The notes under the pieces: generated by a model | Seen by the model: only the letters and a program-made list of their open reading frames with translations | Databases searched by the model: none | What the model was told of the DNA's origin: nothing | Made by a program: the position numbers and the translations under genes | Source of the DNA: Lunularia cruciata | Taxonomy: Eukaryota > Streptophyta > Marchantiopsida > Lunulariales > Lunulariaceae | Assembly: GCA_948567375.1 (NCBI GenBank) | Contig: OX419761.1 | Location: 40,834,243 to 40,898,242, forward strand | Length of the DNA stretch: 64,000 bases | Direction of reading: 5' to 3' | Shown here: positions 55,567 through 63,419 of the stretch, one piece after another | Layout of the letters: the number at the start of each line of letters is the position of its first letter | How positions within the stretch are numbered: the first letter of the stretch is position 1

Positions 55567-56127
55567 TTGATTGTGATTGTAGGATTTAGGTTGATTTTGG
55601 GAGTTCAAAGTAATTGTATATTCATGCAATTAGCCAATGAATTATTTATTCTTATCAAGCTAGTATTTGGAAATAAATTGATGATGGTGGATAGTAGAAA
55701 AGGATATGCATCTTGTAGCTCACATCTTGTTACATTCAAGATAGGCTACAAGTATTTGGAATGTGTGAGGCTTGTAATAGTGCCCTTAAATTATGGTGTC
55801 ATTCTAGGTCTGCCTTGACTTGAACATTATAAGGTTCAATTTGATTGGACTCAACAATAAATTCAAGTACAACACCAAGGTAAGAATTACTAATAAGGTT
55901 GCTTGGCACCTCTGAGTAAGATACCAAAGAACATTCAATCCCAAGATGGGAAGTTTGTAAGTAAAGCATCTATAGAGCAAGCTTTGGAAGAAAATATTCC
56001 TATTTTTGTGATATAGATCAAGCCGAGTACTCATGGAGGATCTAATGAGGGCCAAAAGCCTCATCAAGCAATGATTGATAAGCTAGTTCAAGAGTTTGTA
56101 GATGTGTTTTTGGATGATCTGTGTTGT
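55567..56127 (+). pseudogene. C1 protease and RT linker (decayed)
   Basis: An aspartic-protease-type segment: LEC-VRLVIVPLNYGVILGL with PWLEHYKVQFDW after a stop, the usual I-L-G-x-P/D-W-L signature. The linker reads EENIPIFVI and QAMIDKLVQEFVDVFLDDL, which normally leads into RT. The sequence stops there at the junction with the B LTR piece. The active-site DSG is not clearly readable. Confidence 0.65.
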
Positions 56128-56226
56128 GCGTATATACATCGCTACACAACATACATTGCTGTCAACATCATACACTATAGAAGCACAACTCACACATAAG
56201 TCATACATAGACTCTAAAGTGCCACA
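56128..56226 (-). repeat. B3 3' LTR, first ~100 bp only
   Basis: The inverted AGTGCCACA end at 56218-56226 is the LTR start. It runs to GCGTATATACGC, a 12-bp palindrome near 56130-56142, where C1 begins. Confidence 0.75.
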
Positions 56227-56374
56227 ATCGCCTCCCTAGCTGCCGGTTAGGTCCCTCTAACTCCAGATAGCCATCTACTCTAAGTATATGGTATACCCTC
56301 TAATGGGCAAAGATCAAGAGGCCGGGTGCTATGGAGCCCCATCGTTAGTCGCCTGTCTGCAATCTATACCATAT

Positions 56375-56695
56375 AAAGAATGAACTAGCTATAGGTCAAG
56401 TACATCTAGGACATAACCACTATCCCTAAGGAACCACCGTGAGGGGAGGAGTCGTACATGCCATATGCCATCCTCTTGAACAGCTATCACACACTAACAT
56501 AGTAGCACCTCCACCAAAAGAGCCACATAACATACACCTCAAGCCTACACGTACAAGTGCCAAGCTTGGGTCCATAGTACCATCAATGTTTGGGAGGTGG
56601 CATGGTGCACAATTGCGCACATGATCCTTCCAAACAACACCATCACGTCCTTCTAACACAAGGACTCCAGATGGCCAAACCTCACGCACTCTCAA
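56375..56695 (-). pseudogene. B3 integrase tail and PHD finger
   Basis: A conserved tail (VREVWPSGVLVLEGRDGVVW) precedes the finger. In the 89-codon frame, C54, C57, C69, C72, H77 and C80 lie in RCMLCGSFGGGATMLVCDSC and SRGWHMACTTPP. The final pair is WLCPRC near 56400, after two stop codons (one at a B1 Gln). This is the C4HC3 PHD consensus with the usual Trp two residues before the last Cys pair. PHD fingers commonly read histone H3 tails; here it would target or regulate integration (inference). Confidence 0.85.
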
Positions 56696-56770
56696 GATAG
56701 TGCGGCCTGTAGAAACATCAAGTGTCGTTGGTGCTGTCTACTGTAGATATACATAGTCACCTGGATGAAA

Positions 56771-57658
56771 TCAACGGATCGAGGGTCTATAACCTCCTCC
56801 TTGAATGCTAGCATAGCATAAAGTATCTCTATGCTGAGCAATTGCCAAGTTCTCAAAGGACATTGGCATCACTCTCTGAAAGATCTCTACCCGCTGAGAA
56901 CATGCGCTCATCCATACATTGGGGTCATCCAAGTCCAAAACTACAGTAGCATCTTGACAAATGGCTGTAGGTAAATCTGGATCTCGTCCATAGAGTAGAA
57001 AGTTTGGAGAGAAGGATGCTAAGGAGGCTTGCCGGCTGAACCAATAGCCCATGGCCAACCAAGGTAATTGGAGATCCCAATCTCCCAAGTGGCCTCTCTG
57101 CAAACCATACTTTTGCAATCCTCTCTTCACCGTCTGAACCACTCTCTCTGCTAAGCCATCTGCCTTAGGGTGATCTCGGGATGTAGTACGATGATCAATC
57201 AAAGCCTTGTCACACAAGACCTAAAACTCCCCCAAGAACTTTGTACCCTGATCAGTCAAAACCTCAGCAGGTGCACCAAAATGACTAAGAACTCGATCCA
57301 GGAACGAGTAAGCTGTCCCTTCACTAGACTTGTCAGGAAGTGCCACCAACTCAATCCACTTGGAGAAGTGCTCCACCATCACCAAAACATATCGATGATG
57401 TCTCACAGTCAGCGGTAAAGGTCCGGCAAAGTCCAAACTCCAACGGTAACCCAATCCCATGATAGGTAATGGGTGTAACTGTGGCGTAGGAGCATTGAAT
57501 GGTGCTCTAACTTGGTCACAAACCACACATCTGGCAACAAACTGCTATACCTCGGTCTGCATACCGCACCACCAATAATGACTCTGGAGTAAGCTATATG
57601 TACGCTTTACTCCAAAATGTCCTAACTCCTCATGAGCATGACGGACCAACTGTGGTCT
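56771..57658 (-). pseudogene. B3 integrase
   Basis: The zinc domain reads HAHEELGHFGVKRTYSLLQS, then HYWWCGMQTEVQQFVARCVV with the CX2C pair. The core frame 57221-57526 has WSLDFAGPLPLTVRHHRYVL (first Asp) and VLTDQGTKF (second Asp). After one stop, 56771-57217 gives the third acidic residue in GLAERVVQTVKRG, the intact catalytic Glu that B1 and B2 have lost. It continues WLAMGYWFSRQASLASFSPN and ends near the C-terminal barrel. A single TAG at 57659-57661 separates it from RNase H. Confidence 0.92.
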
Positions 57659-59083
57659 CTATGATGGAAGTGGTACTACTCGCACTCTACCATCCTCCCA
57701 TACACGCAAAACGTGTCTACCTTCCAATCTGAACTGTCTGGCTCGCTGAAGAACACGGTCTCTCTCCTTGGCCCCAACTGTGCCACCCACAACACCAATG
57801 CGAAGATAGTCCATCACTAAGACATCATCATGAATGTCTCGCTGAACTGTACCAATATCTTCACTCTCTGGATCTGTGACCTCAATAACTCCTCTTGTAT
57901 GCGCTGAGAGAGATACCACCAAAGTCTTTGCAAATATACACAGAAAGGCCGATGCATGCCAACCTGGCACCATCTCCTCATCTGTCTCACCATGCCAACA
58001 TGCTCCGGTCTGATCCTGCTGGCTGGGACATGGGTTTCTACTCAACCCATCTGCATCACGGTTCACCACTCCAGGTCTGTGAACAATCGTGAAATCATAC
58101 TCTTGTAAAATAAGAGCCCATCGTGCAAGCTTCCCTGAAAGCTTGTCGGACTCCATCAACCACTTCAGCGGCTGATGATCAGCGATGAGAGTGAAGGGGG
58201 TACCAAATAGGTAACATCGGAAATGTGCTACTGCCCAAACTGCTGCCAAGCACTCTCCCTCATATGAACTATACTTTGCCTCCACTGAATTGTTGGAGCA
58301 ACTAGCATAGGCCACCACAAACTCTTTCTCCTCATCATCATGCTGGGTGAGCACCACTCCAAGCCCCAACATACTCCAATTAGTGTGAACCTGAAATGGT
58401 CGTCCCCTGATTGGTCTCCTCAAAATAGGAGCAGATGTCAACCTCTCCTTGAGCTCTACAAAAGCTCTCTCCTGCTCATCTCCCCAACACCACTCATGTG
58501 TAAGCTTGGTCAGCTTTGTCAAGGCCTTGGCAATGGCACTAAATCCTCTAACATAGTGGCGATAGAAGTTTGCCAACCCAAGGAATGCTTGCACTCTGCT
58601 CACATCCGTAGGCCAAGGAATACGTGCAATAGCCTCCACCTTGGTCTGCTGAACACCAAGTCCTCCGGGGTAGATAGTGTGACCCAAATACTCAACCTGC
58701 TCGTGGAAGAACCTACACTTCCCTGGATGTAATTTGAGTCCATGAGATCTCAACCTCTCAAACACCTCCAACAACTGTCTCTCATGCTCCTTCACAGTAG
58801 TGCTATAAACCAAAATGTCATCAATATAGCACCGAGCAAAATATAATCTAGCTAGGATCCTATCCATGACCCTCTGGAACTCAGCAGGAGCGTTCTTTAA
58901 CCCAAATGGTAAGAACCTCCACTTATATAACACATCCTTGCCGTGAGGATCAATAGACCAAAATGCTATCTTGGACTTATCCTCCTCCCTGATCGGCAAC
59001 TGATGATATCCCGCTCGAAGATCCAAAGTACTGAAGACCTTTGCATGCCCAATCGCATCAAAAATCTCCTCCGGTGTAGGCAT
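57659..59083 (-). CDS. B3 reverse transcriptase and RNase H (474 codons)
   Basis: Polymerase motifs: LDLRAGYHQLP (residues 20-30, first catalytic Asp), FLPFGLKNAPAEFQRVMD (58-75), and the active site CYIDDILVY (85-93, nt about 58817-58828). Thumb and connection are HPGKCRFFHEQVEYLGH and AFLGLANFYRHYVRGF. RNase H begins near residue 230: VHTNWSMLGLG has Asn at the first catalytic Asp position (also Asn in B2), then YEGECLAAVWAV (Glu), ADHQPLKWLM (Asp) and VNRDADGLSR (Asp). The fingers upstream (59084-59400) are interrupted by stops. Confidence 0.93.
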   Translation of the reverse strand: MPTPEEIFDAIGHAKVFSTLDLRAGYHQLPIREEDKSKIAFWSIDPHGKDVLYKWRFLPFGLKNAPAEFQRVMDRILARLYFARCYIDDILVYSTTVKEHERQLLEVFERLRSHGLKLHPGKCRFFHEQVEYLGHTIYPGGLGVQQTKVEAIARIPWPTDVSRVQAFLGLANFYRHYVRGFSAIAKALTKLTKLTHEWCWGDEQERAFVELKERLTSAPILRRPIRGRPFQVHTNWSMLGLGVVLTQHDDEEKEFVVAYASCSNNSVEAKYSSYEGECLAAVWAVAHFRCYLFGTPFTLIADHQPLKWLMESDKLSGKLARWALILQEYDFTIVHRPGVVNRDADGLSRNPCPSQQDQTGACWHGETDEEMVPGWHASAFLCIFAKTLVVSLSAHTRGVIEVTDPESEDIGTVQRDIHDDVLVMDYLRIGVVGGTVGAKERDRVLQRARQFRLEGRHVLRVWEDGRVRVVPLPS

Positions 59084-59509
59084 GGCATACCGATCAGCCC
59101 TGGTCTATCGGTTGATAGGACAGTAATCTCCACACATCTGCCTATCTGTATAGTTGCCATGCATATCCTTCTTGGCTGGCATCACTGTCACTGATGCATA
59201 CTCTCCATGTGAAATCTCCACCAAACCAGCCTCAAAAAGGTCACTACTCCAGCTCTGAATCAATGTCCTCTCCATCTCACTATATCGATAAGGACGTCAG
59301 AAAACAGGTGTGTCGCTAGTCAGCTCAATCCGTATACCAGGTCCCTTCAGAGCACCCAAATCCTTCATACTGAAGGTAAAACAACTCGTGTGACTCCTCA
59401 AGAACCTCCAAACCCTCCGTCTTTCCTCTCTAGTAAGCTTGGGTCCAAGATCTGGCTCCCAAGTATCCTTTGTAACTGTAGTAGGAGTGGAAGACGTACT
59501 GACTGGCTG

Positions 59510-59992
59510 CTACACTGGGCCACTGGGAACAATAGTGTCATGCTCCGGACCACTAGAGGTCCCAACCTCTGTGTGAAAAACTCCCTCCACTCTGGCTGCA
59601 AGCTCCACATGTCCTCTAGTTGCATCCCATGTGGACCAAGGGTGTAATCCAAGTAGCCCACGCTCACCTAGATGGACTCCAAGTAGACCACTCTCCCTAG
59701 TAGCTACTGGATGTGTCCCAAGAATACCATGTCCACTTGGTCCATCGCCCCCAGCATGTGCCTGAATCGTCTCGATAGGCACAGGGCTCACAAGTGTCCG
59801 AGTGGTGATGCCTATCAAGCGCATCCTGCGCTGCTCTGCTAAGCCAAGGCTCACAATCCAGGTCAAACAGTTCAGGTCCATAGCCTGACCTAACACCTGA
59901 TGCCTAGATGCCTCTGACACTGCTGGAACAGCGGTAATACCGATGCGAAAACCCATTGCCTGCTCTCTCTCATCAGCATTGGGCTCCACCAA
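59510..59992 (-). CDS. B3 DNMT C-terminal part and DNMT-RT linker (160 codons)
   Basis: The first ~50 residues complete the methyltransferase: MGFRIGITAVPAVSEASRHQ then VLGQAMDLNCLTWIV, which I align with motif X (in DNMT3-type enzymes R-x-x-L-L-G followed by a hydrophobic helix). The rest is a linker with repeats of GLLGVHLGERGLLGLHPW. A stop separates it from the middle of the DNMT. B1 and B2 have the same segment. Confidence 0.75.
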   Translation of the reverse strand: MVEPNADEREQAMGFRIGITAVPAVSEASRHQVLGQAMDLNCLTWIVSLGLAEQRRMRLIGITTRTLVSPVPIETIQAHAGGDGPSGHGILGTHPVATRESGLLGVHLGERGLLGLHPWSTWDATRGHVELAARVEGVFHTEVGTSSGPEHDTIVPSGPV

Positions 59993-60472
59993 CTGCTATA
60001 ATTGTGAGTCCCAAACAAGTCCAGGTCCTCCCTCTTGAAAAGCATGAGAGCCTGGGAAACTCATGAGTGTGGGAAATGCAGCTCTAGGCTGTCCAACTAG
60101 GTTCACCACTACCATAGGTGACCTATCAGCCACTACCACTGTCTGAGACTAACGTCCAGCATCCAAGATATCATCAACAAGAATGTGGTCTAGTCGATGA
60201 ATCCCATCATAACTACGCTATAGAACCTCTCTGGGTAAGAAGTTCGTCCACCAAAGACGAAGACGATCAGCCCGTGATCCCACTCTGGCTGCATCTAACA
60301 ATACAGCAGGTCCCATCCATGAATGGACCTGATGTGTACTCGCCACCACTCTAGTGCAAGAATCACCCATCAATGGAACATTCTCCAAAAAGTAAACTGG
60401 AGAAACAAACTGATGAACCTAGAGATGTCGTAGTATCCGTAACATCTCCCAAAACACACCAGAACGAGGATC
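59993..60472 (-). pseudogene. B3 DNMT middle part (motifs VI and VIII)
   Basis: In the same phase as the N-terminal ORF but with TAG codons at three or four places, the frame shows FWEMLRIL, VYFLENVPLMGD with the ENVP motif VI at about 60374-60385, and VGSRADRLRLWWTNFL with the RxR of motif VIII at about 60257-60265. Then DHILVDDILDAGR and a Pro/Val-rich segment follow. These are conserved features of C5 methyltransferases. Two of the TAG codons sit where B2 has CAA. Confidence 0.8.
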
Positions 60473-60844
60473 CTAAAGACCCAAACCGCGGCCCGCACGT
60501 GTATGTCCTTGACATGGCCATCCAAAAATTGCCAAGTGAATAGGCCCATGTCTCTCTAGGTCATGCGCCCCCAATAAGGAAATGTCTCCTGGTAAGGCCT
60601 TCTGGTAACCTCTGACTGCTGACATCGGTAATAACTCCGGATACCAATAGGCCAAGTGTGCCACATGATGTAGAGAGACTCGCCTAGCAGTCTCATCTCT
60701 CTCTACATACAAGTACCTCTGTACTCGTATACCCGTGTGTAACCCCGCAGCTAGTCCGGTGCTGATCCCACTAAATAACTCCAATAGACATATCTCCTCT
60801 ACTGGATACTGCCAAGCAATGAGTGTGGTATCCAGAGGTGTCAA
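60473..60844 (-). CDS. B3 DNMT N-terminal part (motifs I to IV, 123 codons)
   Basis: A cytosine-C5 methyltransferase core. Motif I is LLELFSGISTGLAAGL (residues 20-35; AdoMet-binding FxGxG type). The second strand ends RYLYVERDETARR (acidic cofactor contact). Motif IV is FGWPCQGHTRAG with catalytic Cys at residue 111 (nt about 60512-60514). The frame is continuous with gag-protease except for one TAG (60908-60912 area), so no separate promoter or start is needed; the listed first codon is not ATG. An in-frame TAG ends it just after motif IV. The motif pattern looks closest to DNMT3/DRM-like or other eukaryotic C5 enzymes, but I cannot place it. Confidence 0.85.
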   Translation of the reverse strand: MTPLDTTLIAWQYPVEEICLLELFSGISTGLAAGLHTGIRVQRYLYVERDETARRVSLHHVAHLAYWYPELLPMSAVRGYQKALPGDISLLGAHDLERHGPIHLAIFGWPCQGHTRAGRGLGL

Positions 60845-60913
60845 AGCAATCGCCTCTGGAGGCTCATCCTCACACTCATCCCTTGATGGTACGAAGGCTC
60901 CACTCCAAGCCTG

Positions 60914-62581
60914 CTACACCAACTGATCTGCATGCTGCTGCAATGCCTCCTCTGAACTCAACAATGGAACATCCAAGGTGGATGGAACAATCCCACTCGT
61001 ACTCCAAAGCCGAGTGATCTCCTCTGGTACTGGAGTATCCCCTGCATGGGCATTCCCCTCCAACAAGTCACCAGGCCAAGTAATTGCATTGCTGAAAGCC
61101 AAAACTGATGTTGCCATGGTCCCGGACTGTAGTGAGCCAAGACTGCCACTACTAAAGCGTACTGGTAGGTGACATACCCGTCCCTCACCAGACTGCCAAC
61201 CAGGTCTATAAGAGGTTGTCTCCTCCCAATAGTCAATGCTGAAACCCATAGGGTATAACACTGCTCCCCCAACTAGCACATCATATGACTCAGCTATCGT
61301 CGCAATAGCCTGAGCTCTCACCACCGAGCTATCAGTTGGATGACCAGGCTGAACCTGGACAACAAGCTCTCCATGTGTGATGTATTGTGTCGAACCACCA
61401 CCAAGAGATGTCTGGATCTGAAATGGACACCTCTCCACATCAGTCTTCCGTAACTCTTGACCAACAACTGCAGCCTTCCCCAACATAAGGGGCTGCGCAC
61501 CAGAGTCTAACAAGACTCTCTGTGGTGTATAGACCTTCCCTGAAGGTCCCACCAAACAAAAAATCCCCCTCTGGTTATCCAATAGGACAACACCAGGTGT
61601 AAATTGTGCTCTCTCAAAGGCCAGTCTAGCTAGCAACTCCTCCAGTCTAGCCGCTGCTGCCTGCCATATACCATTGGTCGCTGAACGGATCCCATGCTCC
61701 TCAACCAAGTCAGCTCCACTACCAACCACCTCTGCTCTAGTAGTAAGAACTGCACCATCCCTACTCTCACACAACGTGGCAGCCAACCAGAATATTGGGG
61801 CTGTGTCAACTCCCAATGTAAACATGTCACTTGCTGAAAATAAAGGATGCCGCATAATCAGCTGAGCCGCCCCCAACATCATGCTAGACTTAGTCTGTGT
61901 AGTAGCAGGTGGCTGACTAGTAGGTACTCCATCAGGTACTCCATCACCACCTACCACACCTGCACTGGGACGTCTAGGAACCATGGATGTCGTCTGTAAT
62001 GCCTCAGATAGCATGAAAGATTGGGGAAGTCTGACATGTCTCCCAACCTCTCCTCTCTGTGGGTCCAACTCCATTGATGCTCCTCTAGGCTCTGGAGCAC
62101 GTACTGCACTCCTAGTCACTGCTGCGGATGCATCCACCTGTGCTGCTCCGCACATGAAGTCCAAAGCATATCTATCACCAACATATGAGGTGGAAGCTTC
62201 AGCACCTGAATCTGATCTCCTCTGAGCAATAGCCATACTAGCCAATCTCTGCTCCAACTGCTCAATCTGAGTAGCCATAGCTGTGTCAGAAGTAAGGGCA
62301 GGTACTGCACCCCTACTAGGTGTAGATCCTCTACCACCACCTCTACCACCTTGTCCTCCATGAATTGGAGCTCCTCTACTACCTGCCATAGTAGCCCTAC
62401 CACTCCGTAACTCCGGGTGTAGGTCAAAACACCGGTCACTAGTGTGACCAAATCTGTGGCAGTGCTCACACTGCCTCTGTGCTGGCTGTGATGCACCAGA
62501 GGTATAAGGTTTGCTGCCTTGAGTACACTCTCTCCTATGGTGAGGTCCACCACAAGTCCAACAAGCAACACCACCACTCAC
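60914..62581 (-). CDS. B3 gag nucleocapsid, protease and spacer (555 codons)
   Basis: The frame opens on GTG at 62581 but stays open to about 62655, so the true start is further upstream. Two knuckles come first: CWTCGGPHHRREC and CEHCHRFGHTSDRC. A Gly/Arg-rich stretch (GGQGGRGGGRGSTPSRG) follows, then a long linker. Protease is near residues 340-450: RVLLDSGAQPLMLGKAA holds the D-S-G active site. The final ~100 residues are the conserved spacer (FSIDYWEETTSYRPGWQSGE) leading to the DNMT. Processing would release capsid, protease and possibly the DNMT. Confidence 0.9.
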   Translation of the reverse strand: MSGGVACWTCGGPHHRRECTQGSKPYTSGASQPAQRQCEHCHRFGHTSDRCFDLHPELRSGRATMAGSRGAPIHGGQGGRGGGRGSTPSRGAVPALTSDTAMATQIEQLEQRLASMAIAQRRSDSGAEASTSYVGDRYALDFMCGAAQVDASAAVTRSAVRAPEPRGASMELDPQRGEVGRHVRLPQSFMLSEALQTTSMVPRRPSAGVVGGDGVPDGVPTSQPPATTQTKSSMMLGAAQLIMRHPLFSASDMFTLGVDTAPIFWLAATLCESRDGAVLTTRAEVVGSGADLVEEHGIRSATNGIWQAAAARLEELLARLAFERAQFTPGVVLLDNQRGIFCLVGPSGKVYTPQRVLLDSGAQPLMLGKAAVVGQELRKTDVERCPFQIQTSLGGGSTQYITHGELVVQVQPGHPTDSSVVRAQAIATIAESYDVLVGGAVLYPMGFSIDYWEETTSYRPGWQSGEGRVCHLPVRFSSGSLGSLQSGTMATSVLAFSNAITWPGDLLEGNAHAGDTPVPEEITRLWSTSGIVPSTLDVPLLSSEEALQQHADQLV

Positions 62582-62725
62582 TGGCTGATGCTGACCCGAA
62601 AATGAGGGTAAGGGTCTAACTCCACTAGGCCCTCCACTCGCTCCATAGGATTTGGGTTGTTCACCCTATCCTCAAAAACCAACTGGGCGTGGTGCACTCT
62701 ACTGCACTCTAGAAGAAGTCACAAT
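62582..62725 (-). pseudogene. B3 gag upstream remnant
   Basis: The segment aligns with B1 7385-7530 (RVQQSAPHPVGFQGQGRQ) but has stops where B1 has Gln codons. It ends at the C2 insertion. Confidence 0.7.
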
Positions 62726-62867
62726 TGTAACAATATGGAGTTTAGTGACGAAGTTAGTCGGGCTTACGAAGTAGAGAATAAGACAAAATAGCCTAGAATA
62801 TTCTAGAAGCATCTAAGAAGCTTCTTAGGAAGCTTCCCAACTAGTTAACTTGCGCCCTAAGTAGGTA

Positions 62868-62960
62868 GCTTCTAGAAGGAAGCTTCTAGAAGCTTCTAAC
62901 TAGCTTAGCTTGCACACCAAGTAGGCGGCTTCTAGAAGGAAGCTTCTTGAGAAGCTTCCT
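62868..62960 (+). promoter_or_regulatory. heat-shock-element-like array of the C2 LTR
   Basis: Clusters are TTCTAGAA (62870-62877), GAAGCTTCTAGAAGCTTC (62879-62896), TTCTAGAA (62930-62937) and a GAA..TTC..GAA..TTC block (62939-62958). The 62879-62896 block is a perfect four-unit alternation with 2-base spacers, matching the HSF-binding layout nGAAnnTTCn. It lies 80-170 bp upstream of the TATA box. Heat inducibility is inferred, not shown. Confidence 0.55.
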
Positions 62961-63036
62961 AGTTAACTTGGCTTGCACTCCAAGAAAGCGGCTCAAGGAA
63001 ACTTCTTGAGAAGCTTCAAGGGTCTTGTATGCTACC

Positions 63037-63044
63037 TATAAATA
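63037..63044 (+). promoter_or_regulatory. TATA box of the C2 LTR
   Basis: TATAAATA, conserved in the solo C LTR at 42830-42837. Transcription should start about 30 bp downstream, leaving about 75 bp of R-U5. Confidence 0.65.
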
Positions 63045-63149
63045 CCAAGGCCAAAGCTCAAGCTAGGCATTCGGAGTTTTCCCTCATTCAAGTGTCCCAA
63101 TGTGAGCTTCCATTCTCCTATTTCTCTCCTCGGTTTTGGTCTTTTACAT

Positions 63150-63161
63150 TGGTATCAGAGC
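63150..63161 (+). other. primer-binding site of C2 (initiator tRNA-Met type)
   Basis: TGGTATCAGAGC starts two bases after the LTR. It is the standard complement to the 3' end of plant initiator Met tRNA used by many LTR retrotransposons. Confidence 0.9.
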
Positions 63162-63419
63162 AGGAATGGGATGGATGGAATTTATGGACCACCAAATCCA
63201 CTTCCGCTAAACCATTGGGACTTTCATGTCCAGATATTACCAAAGCATTGTTTCACACAATTCATCACCTCACGCTTTGGGCAAGATTTTCTACATATGA
63301 TCACCGTGTCAGAGGAACCCTTGATACTTCCAATTGTAACTTATGGAGAACGGTGGACGTGTTGTATCTATGTGTTAATCAACTAGATAAATTGCAGGTA
63401 GTGGAATAGAGTAGTAGCG

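Larger units (their letters stand above)
53894..56127 (+). mobile_element. Ty3/gypsy-like family C, copy C1 (5' part, decayed)
   Basis: Consists of 5' LTR (53894 to about 54296), a primer-site remnant, leader, gag and protease, stopping at the start of RT (56127), where an inverted B LTR piece begins. It is much more AT-rich and mutated than C2, which carries the same leader and gag. Confidence 0.8.
56128..62725 (-). mobile_element. Ty3/gypsy family B, copy B3 (best preserved; gag to partial 3' LTR)
   Basis: On the minus strand this reads gag, protease, spacer, DNMT, linker, RT, RNase H, integrase, PHD finger, 3' untranslated tail and ~100 bp of LTR (56128-56226). The 5' side is cut by C2 at 62726. 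Long frames survive (555, 474, 160 and 148 codons). Most breaks are single TAG codons; joined, they would give one continuous polyprotein. It is more GC-rich than B1 or B2, as expected for a younger copy. Confidence 0.92.
62726..63148 (+). repeat. C2 5' LTR (423 bp)
   Basis: TGTAACAATATGG...GGTCTTTTACA, nearly identical in layout to the solo C LTR. TATAAATA is at 63037-63044, and GAA/TTC arrays lie at 62808-63017. Confidence 0.93.

Noticed and set aside
60473-60844. A host or bacterial methyltransferase gene
   Set aside because: The reading is in phase with gag-protease, sits at the same place in three element copies, and has no separate start or promoter.
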